Positions 1 to 12,303 of a stretch of DNA of 64,000 bases are shown piece by piece. Below the pieces are notes generated by a model that was given only the letters and a program-made list of their open reading frames with translations, had not been told where the DNA came from and did not search any database. The stretch is taken from contig CAVSJO010000004.1 of the NCBI GenBank assembly GCA_963728445.1, forward strand, positions 124,001 through 188,000. Direction: 5' to 3'. How positions within the stretch are numbered: position 1 is the first letter of the stretch; every line of letters starts with the position of its first letter. Origin of the DNA: CAVSJO01 sp963728445 (GTDB lineage: Bacteria; Gemmatimonadota; Gemmatimonadetes; Longimicrobiales; RSA9). The position numbers and the translations under genes are program-made.

Positions 1-1452
1 CCGGCCGGGCACGACGACGGCGTAGTCACGCAGGCTCTCGGCGAAGAAGATGCCCGGGTGCGTCATGCTCACCCCCGCCGGGGCGTCCGCGCTCCGACGC
101 ACGGGGCGCAGGTTCTCGAGCCAGTACACGGGCTCGCGCTGGTCCGTCGCCTCGTCCGCGGGGGTCACCACCGCGCCCCATCCCTGCAGGTACCTCGGAT
201 TCAGATGGAGGGTCTGCCAGGTCTGGGTCTCCGTCGGCAGCCCTCCGAGATCGAACTGGCGCGGTCCCACGGCCACCTGTCGCTCCTCGCCGGGCGGGCC
301 GTAGCGGTCGAAATCGACGCTCGGGAACCGGTAGTACGGGTAGATGATCTTGACCTGATTGAAGGTCGTCCGGAGCGGTTCCGGATCCCAGCGGGGCAGC
401 TTGCGGAGCGCCGGCGCGGCCACGGCCCAGCTGTCCGCCGTCGCGGGCTGATAGGCGTACGGCTGTCGCTCCATCTTCGCGAGCGCGTACGCGGAGCGAG
501 TCAGCTCGAGGTTCCAGCGGATGTAGGGAGTCTCGCTGGCGATCTGGTTGGGCTCGACGCGAAACTTCTGGATCGCCGCCGGATACGCCTGCTCGAGGAG
601 CAGCGCTCCCGTCGCGAGGGCGCCGAGGGAGGCGATGGCGGGCACCCAGCGCGCCCTCCACCCGGCGTAGGCGAAGGCGACGGCGGCGGCCAGCGCGAGC
701 ACGGCGACGGCACCCTGGGCCGGCAGACGCGCCCGGATGTCCGTGTAGCCCACCCACGTGGAGCCGGCGAGCAGGATCTCGTAGCGGCCGAGCCAGATGC
801 GGATCGCAACCAGCACGAGCATCGCCGACAGCAGGCCGACCAGGTGCCGGCGAGCCGGGTCGCTCACGTACAGCCGCCGCTCCTGCATGCGAAGCATGCC
901 AATGAGGGCGTAGCCCAGCGCGACGACCACCGCGCTCCACACGGCCGCGAGCAGGAAGAAGTCGAGGACCCGCTCCCAGAACGGGAGGGAGAACACGAAG
1001 AAGGAGAGGTCGCGTCCGAAGACGGGGTCCGTGGTCCCCCAGGAGGCGTGCCGCAGCCAGGCGAGCACCGCGATGCCGCTGTCGGACCCGAAGTCGAGGG
1101 CGGTCAGCCACCAGCCGGCGAGGACGGAGGCGACGGCGATGATCGCGAGGAGGTATCGGCGGGGCACCTGCTCAGCGATCTCCAGGTTGCCGTACCGGCG
1201 GCGGAGCTGGAGCGTCCCGAGGCGGCGCGTGACCAGGGCGAGGTTGACCAGCACGATGGCGCCGCCGACCACCGTGCCGATGGCGCGCACGATGGCTCCG
1301 GCGAGGATGCGCTTCCAGAAGACGGATGCGTAGCCCGCCGCGCCGTACCAGAGGGCGTCGGTGTACAGGCCGACGGCCGCGCTGCCACCGATCAGGACGA
1401 TGACGAGCGCGGCCGCCGCGAGGATGAGGATCCGGCGTCGCCTGCCGGGCAT
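1..1452 (-). CDS. UPF0182 family membrane protein, C-terminus cut by window edge
   Basis: The frame is open from an ATG at 1452 to the window edge, giving 484 codons without a stop. The first half has about seven hydrophobic segments. It then becomes a soluble domain rich in Trp and Tyr, with PYIRWNLELTRSAYAL and later the motif FFAESLRDYAVVVPG. These are hallmarks of the UPF0182 family (PF03699), whose members usually run to 900-1000 residues, so roughly half is missing here. Its function is unknown; family members are predicted inner-membrane proteins with a large extracytoplasmic domain. It starts one base after the stop of the phosphohexomutase gene and is probably co-transcribed with it. 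The family call is confident, the role is not. Confidence 0.85.
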   Translation of the reverse strand, partial: MPGRRRRILILAAAALVIVLIGGSAAVGLYTDALWYGAAGYASVFWKRILAGAIVRAIGTVVGGAIVLVNLALVTRRLGTLQLRRRYGNLEIAEQVPRRYLLAIIAVASVLAGWWLTALDFGSDSGIAVLAWLRHASWGTTDPVFGRDLSFFVFSLPFWERVLDFFLLAAVWSAVVVALGYALIGMLRMQERRLYVSDPARRHLVGLLSAMLVLVAIRIWLGRYEILLAGSTWVGYTDIRARLPAQGAVAVLALAAAVAFAYAGWRARWVPAIASLGALATGALLLEQAYPAAIQKFRVEPNQIASETPYIRWNLELTRSAYALAKMERQPYAYQPATADSWAVAAPALRKLPRWDPEPLRTTFNQVKIIYPYYRFPSVDFDRYGPPGEERQVAVGPRQFDLGGLPTETQTWQTLHLNPRYLQGWGAVVTPADEATDQREPVYWLENLRPVRRSADAPAGVSMTHPGIFFAESLRDYAVVVPGR

Positions 1453-1453
1453 G

Positions 1454-2827
1454 CTAGGACTCGACGCCCTGGCCCCGCAGCCAGTCCTCGAACTCGGAGC
1501 GGATCGCCGCCAGCCGGTCCTCGGTGCGAGCCTCGAAGCGCATCACGAGCACGGGCTGCGTGTTCGAGGCCCGGAGCAGCCCCCAGCCGCCGTCGAAGAG
1601 CACGCGCGCGCCGTCGACGTCCACGACCTCGTGGCTTTCCTTGAAATGGGCGACGGCGCGTTCCACGATCTCCCATTTCCGCTGCTCTTCGACCTCCACC
1701 CGGATCTCCGGCGTGGAGACGTAGTCCGGGAAGTCCGCGACCTGAGCAGAGAGCGAACGGTCCGAGCGGGACAGCATGTCGATGAGCCGGCAGGCCGCGT
1801 AGGGCGCGTCGTCGAAGCCGTAGAAGTCATCGGCGATGCAGATGTGGCCCGACAGCTCGCCCGCCACCAGAGCGCCGACCTCCTTCATCTTCTTCTTGAT
1901 GAGGGAATGGCCCGTCTTCCAGAGAATGGGCACACCGCCGGCCTGCGCGAACACCTCGGGCACGGCCTGCGAGCACTTCACGTCGAACACCAGCTTCTGC
2001 CCGGGCCCCCGCCGTCGCAGCACGTCGAGGCCGAAGAGAAGCAGCAGGATGTCGCCGCGCACCACCTTCCCGTTCTCGTCCACGACGCCGATCCGGTCGG
2101 CGTCCCCGTCGAAGGCGACGCCCAGGTCCGCGCCTTCCTTGCGCACGGCGGCGATCATGTCCTGGATGTACTCGTCGACGGTCGGGTCCGGGTGGTGGTT
2201 CGGGAAGGTGCCATCGGACTCGCAGTAGAGGGGGATCACCTGCGCGCCGATACCGCCCAGGAGCTGCGTCGCCACGAGGCTGCCCGCGCCGTTGCCGCAA
2301 TCCACGACGACCCGGACGGGACGGGGGATGGAGAAGCGCTCCGTCACGTCGGCGATGTAGGCGGTCAGCACGTCCCGGGTCTCGAGCCTGCCTTCCCCGT
2401 GCTCGAACTCGCCCGACTCGATGCGCCGGCGCATGCGCTGGATGTCCTCCCCGTACAGCGTGGCGCCGCCGGCCATCATCTTGAAGCCGTTGTACTCCGG
2501 CGGATTGTGCGAGCCGGTGATCTGCAGACCGCCGTCGGTCTCGAGGTGCACCGTCGCGAAATAGAGCACCGGCGTCGGCACGGTCTCCACCGCTACGACG
2601 TTCACCCCCGTCTCCCGGATCCCGCGGATCACGGCGTCCGCGAGGGCGGGCGAGCTCGGGCGGTTGTCGTGGCCGACCACCACGGTGAGATCGTCCCGGC
2701 CGGGATGCAGCCTTCGGACCTCGCTCCCGTACGCGCGGCCGATCTGCACGGGCACCTCGCCCGACAGGTCACGCTCCACGACGCCGCGGATGTCGTACTC
2801 GCGGAAGATCTCCGTATTCACTGCCAT
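1454..2827 (-). CDS. manB: Phosphomannomutase/phosphoglucomutase
   Basis: This 457-residue protein is of the alpha-D-phosphohexomutase superfamily, which interconverts hexose 1- and 6-phosphates for sugar-nucleotide and envelope polysaccharide synthesis in the cytoplasm. All four active-site elements are visible: the phosphoserine loop TGSHNPPEYNGFKM (Ser106), the metal loop DGDADR (240-245), the sugar-binding loop GELSGH (323-328) and a C-terminal phosphate-binding segment with RASNTQP. Length matches the AlgC/ManB type. It lies 30 bp after nuoN and just before the UPF0182 gene, so it may be the tail of the nuo transcript. Whether it prefers mannose or glucose phosphates cannot be read from sequence. 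Confidence 0.9.
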   Translation of the reverse strand: MAVNTEIFREYDIRGVVERDLSGEVPVQIGRAYGSEVRRLHPGRDDLTVVVGHDNRPSSPALADAVIRGIRETGVNVVAVETVPTPVLYFATVHLETDGGLQITGSHNPPEYNGFKMMAGGATLYGEDIQRMRRRIESGEFEHGEGRLETRDVLTAYIADVTERFSIPRPVRVVVDCGNGAGSLVATQLLGGIGAQVIPLYCESDGTFPNHHPDPTVDEYIQDMIAAVRKEGADLGVAFDGDADRIGVVDENGKVVRGDILLLLFGLDVLRRRGPGQKLVFDVKCSQAVPEVFAQAGGVPILWKTGHSLIKKKMKEVGALVAGELSGHICIADDFYGFDDAPYAACRLIDMLSRSDRSLSAQVADFPDYVSTPEIRVEVEEQRKWEIVERAVAHFKESHEVVDVDGARVLFDGGWGLLRASNTQPVLVMRFEARTEDRLAAIRSEFEDWLRGQGVES

Positions 2828-2857
2828 GCCTTCGTTCCGATGGGTCGAGGCGCCGGA

Positions 2858-4390
2858 CTACGGCGCGAGGCCGAGGGCGGCGCCGCCGGAGCCCAGCAGG
2901 GCCAGCGCGCTGCGGTGCGCGACGCCCAGGAGGAAGCTCGGGTAGACGCCGAGCAGGACGACGCCGATCACGGCGATGGCGAGCGCGACCCGGAGCCCCG
3001 GCGCGACGATCAGCCGCTCGGCGTCCCGGGGCGGCTCCCGGAACCACATGTACCAGGCGACCCGCAGGTAGTAGTAGTAGCTCAGAAGCGACGTGGCCAC
3101 GAGCAGAACGGCGAGGGCGACCAGCCCCTTCCCCAGCGCCGCCTGCAGGATGTACACCTTGCCGATGAACCCGCCCGTGAACGGAAAGCCCGCCAGGGAG
3201 AGCAGGAACAGCGTCATCACCGCGCCGAGGAACGGCTGCCGCCACCCGAGACCGCTGTACGACTCGAGGCTCAGGTGCTCCTCGCCCGCCTGGCCGACGA
3301 CGATGAGGACGCCGAACGCGCCGATGGTCATCAGCGTGTACACCACCAGGTAGAACAGGAACGCCGCCCCGCCCAGCGCGCCGGCGGCCGCCACCGCCAC
3401 CAGAAGGTAGCCGGCGTGGGCGATGCTCGAGTAGGCGAGCATCCGCTTCACGTTCGTTTCCACGAGGGCGATGAGGTTCGCGACGATCATCGTCGCCGCC
3501 GCCAGCCACACGGCGATGACGCCCCAGGTCGAGTACATGCCGGGGAACGCCGTGAAGAAGACGCGGATGAAGGCCGCGAAGGCGGCTGCCTTCACCGCCG
3601 CGGCCATGAAGGCCGTGATCGGCGCCGGCGCGCCCTCGTAGGCATCCGGGGTCCACATGTGGAACGGCACGGCCGCGACCTTGAATGCGAAGCCGACGGC
3701 GAGCAGCCCCATGCCGATGAGGAGCAGCGGTCCGCTGCTGCTCCCGGCGGGCCCGCCGACGACGGCGGAGCCGGGCGAGCCCACGATGGTGGCGATGCGG
3801 GCGAGGTTCACGGAGCCGGCTCCGCCATACACCAGCGCGACGCCGAACAGGAAGAAGGCGCTGGAGAACGCGCCGAGAAGGAAGTACTTGAGCGCCGCCT
3901 CCGCCGAGCGCCGGTCGCGCCGGTTGGCGCCGGTGAGCACGTAGACGGAGACGGACAGCAGCTCGAGACCGATGAAGGTCAGCACCAGGTCCTGGGAGCC
4001 GGCGAAGACCATCATGCCGACGACGGCGAAGAGCACCAGGCTGTACAGCTCGCCCAGACTCATGTGCTCCTCCTCCAGGTAGCGCTGCGCGAGCAGGACG
4101 AAGAGCGCCGCGGCGAGGAGGAACAGGTAGTTGGTGAACACGCGAAAGGCGTCCAGCGCGACCATCCCGTCCGTGCTGGCTGCGTGAAGGCCGAGGATCC
4201 ACCCGTTGGCCACGGCCGAGGCCGCGATCCCGATCAGCGTCAGCCACGCCACGATCGGCCGGGACGGCTCGCTGCGGTCCCCCTTCAGGAACACGTCCAC
4301 GAGCAGCACCAGCATGGCCGCGACGGAGAGCACGATCTCCGGCAGGAAGGCCAGCAGGTAGTTCGCCTGATGGGTCAGATCGATCGACAT
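2858..4390 (-). CDS. nuoN: NADH-quinone oxidoreductase subunit N
   Basis: Subunit N is one of the three antiporter-like proton-pumping subunits in the membrane arm of respiratory complex I. The 510-residue product is hydrophobic throughout, with about 14 predicted helices. It contains the typical conserved segments LTFIGLELLSVSVYVLTG (charged residue in a helix), FHMWTPDAYEGAP (broken-helix region) and KRMLAYSSIAHAGYLL. It is the last gene of the operon, 24 bp downstream of nuoM, as in the canonical nuoA-N order. The call is secure from both sequence and position. Confidence 0.96.
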   Translation of the reverse strand: MSIDLTHQANYLLAFLPEIVLSVAAMLVLLVDVFLKGDRSEPSRPIVAWLTLIGIAASAVANGWILGLHAASTDGMVALDAFRVFTNYLFLLAAALFVLLAQRYLEEEHMSLGELYSLVLFAVVGMMVFAGSQDLVLTFIGLELLSVSVYVLTGANRRDRRSAEAALKYFLLGAFSSAFFLFGVALVYGGAGSVNLARIATIVGSPGSAVVGGPAGSSSGPLLLIGMGLLAVGFAFKVAAVPFHMWTPDAYEGAPAPITAFMAAAVKAAAFAAFIRVFFTAFPGMYSTWGVIAVWLAAATMIVANLIALVETNVKRMLAYSSIAHAGYLLVAVAAAGALGGAAFLFYLVVYTLMTIGAFGVLIVVGQAGEEHLSLESYSGLGWRQPFLGAVMTLFLLSLAGFPFTGGFIGKVYILQAALGKGLVALAVLLVATSLLSYYYYLRVAWYMWFREPPRDAERLIVAPGLRVALAIAVIGVVLLGVYPSFLLGVAHRSALALLGSGGAALGLAP

Positions 4391-4414
4391 AGGGTCGGCG
4401 GCCTTCGCTCGGGT

Positions 4415-5995
<1,581 letters not shown>

Positions 5996-5996
5996 C

Positions 5997-8024
<2,028 letters not shown>

Positions 8025-8030
8025 GCCGCC

Positions 8031-8324
8031 CTACCCGCGCAGGAGGTTGAAGTCCTTCGCGTCCACCGTCTCCAGGAGTCGGAAGATGGAGATCACGATG
8101 GCGAGCCCGACGGCCGCCTCGGCGGCGGCCACGGCCATGACGAAGAAGACGTAGACCTGACCCTCGATGCCGACGGCCCGGGAGAGCGCAACGAACGCCA
8201 GGTTCGCGGCGTTCAGCATGAGCTCGACGCACATGAACAGGATGATGGCGTTGCGCCGGATGACGACGCCGAAGACACCGACGATGAAGAGCAGCCCGGC
8301 CAGGTAGAGGGAGAGCGTGATCAC
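8031..8324 (-). CDS. nuoK: NADH-quinone oxidoreductase subunit K
   Basis: This small 97-residue subunit of the complex I membrane arm has three transmembrane helices. The motif FMCVELMLNAANLAF contains the conserved buried Glu of the proton pathway. The start codon is GTG at 8324, one base downstream of the nuoJ stop. The next in-frame ATG would remove most of helix 2, so GTG is the only sensible start. Position between nuoJ and nuoL is canonical. Confidence 0.95.
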   Translation of the reverse strand: MITLSLYLAGLLFIVGVFGVVIRRNAIILFMCVELMLNAANLAFVALSRAVGIEGQVYVFFVMAVAAAEAAVGLAIVISIFRLLETVDAKDFNLLRG

Positions 8325-8325
8325 G

Positions 8326-8838
8326 TCAGACCCTCCGCTTGGCGAGCAGCACGGCGCCGACCACGGCCACCAGGAGCAGGATCGAGGTGACCTCGAAGGG
8401 GACCGTGAAGCCGCGATAGAGCGGCAGCGCGATCGCGCCGACGGCGTTGTGCTCCAGGACGGGACGGTCGACCAGGTCGGCGCCGCGGTCGATGAACGCC
8501 GGATGGAAGCCGATGGCCCGGGCCAGCGCCCAGGCCATGAGGCCGACCGACGCGAAGCCTGCCACGATCCAGCCTCCGGCCCGAACGTCCGACTGGTAAT
8601 CGTGCCCCAGGTTCAGGAGCATGATCACGAAGAGGAACAGCACCATGATGGCGCCGGCGTAGAGGACGATCTGGATCGCGCCGATGAACTGGGCGCCGAG
8701 GATCACGTAGATCGCCGCCAGGGAGAACAAGGTCAGCACCAGAAAGAGAAGGCTGGCCACGGGGTTCCTGCGCGTCACCATGCCGAAGGCGCCGCCCACC
8801 GCGATGGAGGCGAACAGCCACCAGAGGATCTCCGTCAT
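8326..8838 (-). CDS. nuoJ: NADH-quinone oxidoreductase subunit J
   Basis: NuoJ is a 170-residue membrane-arm subunit with five hydrophobic helices, starting MTEILWWLFASIAVGG. The conserved helix with the pi-bulge is seen as IQIVLYAGAIMVLFLFVIML. The start ATG overlaps the nuoI stop by four bases (ATGA), implying translational coupling. The frame is open further upstream, but that stretch is only nuoI read in another frame. It works with NuoA, K and H at the quinone-coupling end of the membrane arm. Confidence 0.95.
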   Translation of the reverse strand: MTEILWWLFASIAVGGAFGMVTRRNPVASLLFLVLTLFSLAAIYVILGAQFIGAIQIVLYAGAIMVLFLFVIMLLNLGHDYQSDVRAGGWIVAGFASVGLMAWALARAIGFHPAFIDRGADLVDRPVLEHNAVGAIALPLYRGFTVPFEVTSILLLVAVVGAVLLAKRRV

Positions 8839-9332
8839 TCGCCCCTCGGATCGCCGGGGTCCCAGAGATTCGTGACCGGGTGGTCCTGCGCCATGAGCCG
8901 GTCCAGGTCGTAGATGAAACGCTCGCGCGTGTACTCGGCGTTCTCGTAGTCGACGCCCACGTGGATCGCCTCGACGGGGCAGACCTCCTGACACATGCCG
9001 CAGAAGATGCAGCGGAACTCGTCGATCTCGTAGACGATCGGGTAGCGGTTGCCCTGGTCGTCCTCGCCCGGCACGAGCCGGATGCAGTTGGACGGGCAGA
9101 TCGTCGGACAGAGGCCGCACGCCACGCACTTCGGCCGGCCGTCCGCGTGCACCTCCATGCGGTGCGTGCCGCGCCAGCGCAGCGAGAGGTCCGGCTTCTC
9201 GTCCGGATACTGGAGCGTCTTCTTGTGCGGGTTCACGAGGTGGCGGAACGTGAGCGCCATTCCCTTGAGCGTCGCTCTCAGGTAGGACGTCCCGTGCTCG
9301 GGCCTGCGAACCGTCTTCCTGCCTATGGCCAT
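8835..9332 (-). CDS. nuoI: NADH-quinone oxidoreductase subunit I, 2x[4Fe-4S] ferredoxin
   Basis: NuoI carries clusters N6a and N6b, which hand electrons from NuoG to NuoB in the peripheral arm. The 165-residue product has two classic ferredoxin motifs, CVACGLCPTICP and CIFCGMCQEVCP, spaced about 40 residues apart. It lacks transmembrane segments, as expected. A strong AGGAGG lies upstream of the ATG at 9332. It follows nuoH after 28 bp and overlaps nuoJ by four bases. Confidence 0.97.
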   Translation of the reverse strand: MAIGRKTVRRPEHGTSYLRATLKGMALTFRHLVNPHKKTLQYPDEKPDLSLRWRGTHRMEVHADGRPKCVACGLCPTICPSNCIRLVPGEDDQGNRYPIVYEIDEFRCIFCGMCQEVCPVEAIHVGVDYENAEYTRERFIYDLDRLMAQDHPVTNLWDPGDPRGE

Positions 9333-9360
9333 GCGGCCTCCTGCTTCGTTGCCATCGCGC

Positions 9361-10654
9361 TCACGCCACCGTCTTCGCGTTGCCGACCTCGTGCCCCCGG
9401 GGCATGGCGACCTTGCGCCCGCCCACGTCGGCGACCGGCCGCCGGTACGTCGCGCCGCCGATCACCCGATCGTTGTCGATCAGGAAGAAGAAGACGAACG
9501 TCGCGACCAGGTTCACCGCCGTCAGCAGGAGCCCGTAGAGGAATCCGCTCTGGATGCCCACCCCATCGAGCACCAGGATCGACGTGCCCATGAGGACGAT
9601 GTAGCCGAGCGCCGTGGGCAGCAGGACCTTCCAGCCCGAGGTGCATCACCTGGTCGTAGCGGAACCGCGGCACGGTCCAGCGCACGACCATGAAGAGCAG
9701 GATGAACAGGAAGGTCTTCGCGGCGAAGGCGCCGAACGTGAGCAGCGTCTTCCACCAGGCCGGGCTCGCCCCCATGACGAGGCCGGGCGCGACCATGACC
9801 ATGTTGTCGCCGCGCCAGAACGGGATGTCCCAGCCGCCCAGGAAGAGCGTGGCCATGAGCGCCGACGCGGTGAGCATGTTGGAGTACTCGGCGATGAAGA
9901 ACATGCTGAACTTCATGGACGAGTACTCGGTGTGGTACCCCGTCACCAGCTCGGCTTCGGCCTCGGGCAGGTCGAACGGCAGCCGGTTCGTCTCCGCGAA
10001 GGCCGCGTTCACGAACAGGAAGAACGCCAGGCCCAGCGGGAAGGCGAACCAGATGCTGAACGTGTCCTGCTGCGCCCACACGACCTGGGGCAGCGTCACG
10101 TTGCCGACGAGCATGAAGACGGGGATCAGGCTGAGTCCCAGGGCGACTTCGTAGCTCACCATCTGGGCGCTCGCGCGCAGCCCGCCCAGGAACGCGTACT
10201 TGCTGTTGGACGACCAGCCGGCCATCACGAGGCCGTAGACGCCGAGGCTCGAGAGCGCGAGGACGAACAGGATGCCGATGGGCACGTCGGCCACCACCAT
10301 GTCCACCAGGCCCCACGGCGTGGGCAGCGGCGCCGCGAAGGGCACCACCGCGAACGTCACCAGCGCCGGGATGATGGAGATGGCCGGCGCCAGGAAGAAG
10401 TACGCCCGGGACGCCTCCTTGGGGTCGGTCTCCTCCTTCAGGATGTTCTTGAGCCCGTCGGCAGCAGGCTGCAGGATCCCCTTCGGCCCTACGCGGTTGG
10501 GCCCGAGGCGGTCCTGCATCCACGCGGAGATCCAGCGCTCCAGCAGCGTAAGCAGCGCCACGACGACCATCGTGACCGAGAAGACGACGACGACCTTCAC
10601 GATGGACGCGACCAGGAAGCCCGTGGGCGTGAGCGCCCCGACGTCGTGCTGCAT
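9361..10654 (-). CDS. nuoH: NADH-quinone oxidoreductase subunit H, interrupted by a +1 frameshift
   Basis: NuoH forms the quinone-binding junction of complex I. Translation from ATG 10654 gives typical NuoH sequence: QDRLGPNRVGPKGILQPAAD, then FAETNRLPFDLPEAEAELV, up to RYDQVMHLG. The frame then turns into Arg/Gly-rich nonsense. The correct continuation, WKVLLPTALGYIVLMGTSI, lies in the next frame. Removing one C from the CCC at 9635-9637 (plus strand) restores a 430-residue protein. Downstream of the break the product has one extra helix, VNLVATFVFFFLIDND, and a hydrophilic tail to the stop at 9361. This segment is longer than usual NuoH. Since complex I needs NuoH and all 13 partners look intact, a sequence error is the simplest explanation; a real null allele is not excluded. 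Confidence 0.88.
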
Positions 10655-12291
10655 CAGCCTTCCTCCTCACCGGCGGCGCCGGCTCCGACGCGCGCGGCGT
10701 CCCGCAGCATCGCGCCGCTCGAGCCGATGACCGCGTAGTCGAGCCCGGCCAGCGCGTCGTGCAGGCCGGCCAGACGCAGGAACGCGTCGCCCGCGGTGGC
10801 CGGGGCGGCCGCGTCGTCCAGCCCGGCGAGGATGACGCCGAGCACCTGCCAGGCGGGCCGGGCGAGGCCCGGCGCCTGGCGCCCCGGCCAGAAGCGCTGG
10901 ACGCGTCCTGCGTGATTCGTGAACGTGCCTTCCTGCTCGCTGAAGTTCGTGACGGGCAGGACGAAATCGGCGTGGGCGGCGGCGGGCGCGGAGGCCGTGC
11001 CGAAGTAGACGAACAGCTCGGCGTCGGCGCCGTACTCGGCCGGTGCGTCGAGGAGCTCGTCCCCGAGCACGAGGAGCACCCGGCCGGCCGCGTCGGGCAG
11101 GCCGCCGCGGGCGTCGTCGTCTCCGGCGCGCCGGAAGCCGAACGTGTCCAGGCCCCGGACGTTGGCCGCGAGGTCGCGGCGCCGGGCCAGCGGCTCGAAG
11201 CCGGGGCAGCCCACCTCGTCCTCCACCCGCGCCGAGCGGAACGTCCGCTCGCCGCCGCCCAGCACGTCGACCAGACGGGCGAGGAGGCCGGCGTCCTCGT
11301 TGGCGTGGAAGGGAGACGCGAGCGCGGCGACGCTCGCCGGCCCGTCGCCGCCCAGCGACTTCAGCCGCTCGACGAGGGCGACGACGGCGTGCTGCCAGGA
11401 CGCGGCGTGCAGCTCGCCGTCCTCGCCCCGCACGAGAGGCGCCTCCACGCGCCCGCCCGTGTTCATCCACTCGTAGCGGAGACGGCCGTAGTCGCACATC
11501 CACCACGAGTTGACGTCCGGGTTGTGCCGGGGACGCAGCCGCTGCACGAGGTTGTCCCGGGTCTGCAGCGTGATGTTGCAGCCCTGGGAGCAGTTCGGGC
11601 AGATCGAGGGCGTGCGGTCCAGGTCCCACGCCCGGGCCTTGTGGTGGAAGTCCTTCGACAGGAGCGCGCCCACCGGGCAGATGTCGATGATGTTGTCCGC
11701 CCAGAGGTTGCCGCCGACGCCCTCGTCGAAGAAGGTGTCGATGACGGATCGGTTGCCCCGCTGTACGACGCACAGGGCGTCCTCTCCGGCGACCTCCCGC
11801 ATGAAGCGAACGCAGCGCGTGCACATGATGCAGCGGTCGGCGTCGTAGAGGACGTCGCCGCCGAAGTCGTCCCGGCCGAGGACCCGCTTGCCCTCGATGG
11901 AGCGGCCGTGGACGCGCCCTTCCGCGTGGACGTAGTCCTGCAGCTTGCACTCGCCGGACTTGTCGCACACCGGACAGTCCAGCGGGTGGTTCACCAGGTA
12001 GAACTCGAGGACCCCGGTGCGCGCCTCGTGGGAGCGGTCGGTCTCGGTGCGGATGACCTGGCCGTCGCCCACCGGTGTCACGCACGCCGGCACGAGCTTC
12101 GGTGCGCCCTCCACCTCGACCAGGCACATGCGGCACATGGCCGGTGCCGAGAGTCCCGGGTGATAGCAGTAGTGAGGCACGCCGACGCCGAGCTGCTCGG
12201 CGGCCTCGATGATGTTGGTCCCCTTCGGGACGGTGATCTCCTGCCCGTTGATCGTGCAGGTCACCGTGTCCTGCTGCTGCGTCGTCGCCAT
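10654..12291 (-). CDS. nuoG: NADH-quinone oxidoreductase subunit G, short form
   Basis: NuoG carries several FeS clusters in the peripheral arm. The N-terminus has the [2Fe-2S] domain (HYCYHPGLSAPAMCRMC), the His/Cys site HPLDCPVCDKSGEC and the CIMCTRC four-iron motif. A second four-Cys group (CPNCSQGC) begins a molybdopterin-oxidoreductase-like domain. At 545 residues it is far shorter than the 900-residue E. coli protein. The molybdopterin-like region is reduced to about 300 residues, ending with a recognisable fragment LPVTNFSEQEGTFTNHAGRVQ. This is a known short type and probably functional. The stop overlaps the nuoH ATG by one base (TGATG). Confidence 0.95.
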   Translation of the reverse strand: MATTQQQDTVTCTINGQEITVPKGTNIIEAAEQLGVGVPHYCYHPGLSAPAMCRMCLVEVEGAPKLVPACVTPVGDGQVIRTETDRSHEARTGVLEFYLVNHPLDCPVCDKSGECKLQDYVHAEGRVHGRSIEGKRVLGRDDFGGDVLYDADRCIMCTRCVRFMREVAGEDALCVVQRGNRSVIDTFFDEGVGGNLWADNIIDICPVGALLSKDFHHKARAWDLDRTPSICPNCSQGCNITLQTRDNLVQRLRPRHNPDVNSWWMCDYGRLRYEWMNTGGRVEAPLVRGEDGELHAASWQHAVVALVERLKSLGGDGPASVAALASPFHANEDAGLLARLVDVLGGGERTFRSARVEDEVGCPGFEPLARRRDLAANVRGLDTFGFRRAGDDDARGGLPDAAGRVLLVLGDELLDAPAEYGADAELFVYFGTASAPAAAHADFVLPVTNFSEQEGTFTNHAGRVQRFWPGRQAPGLARPAWQVLGVILAGLDDAAAPATAGDAFLRLAGLHDALAGLDYAVIGSSGAMLRDAARVGAGAAGEEEG

Positions 12292-12303
12292 GTAGTCGCT
12301 TCC

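Noticed and set aside
9625..9645. Programmed ribosomal frameshift in nuoH
   Set aside because: No typical slippery heptamer, and I see no downstream pseudoknot. NuoH is not known to use recoding.
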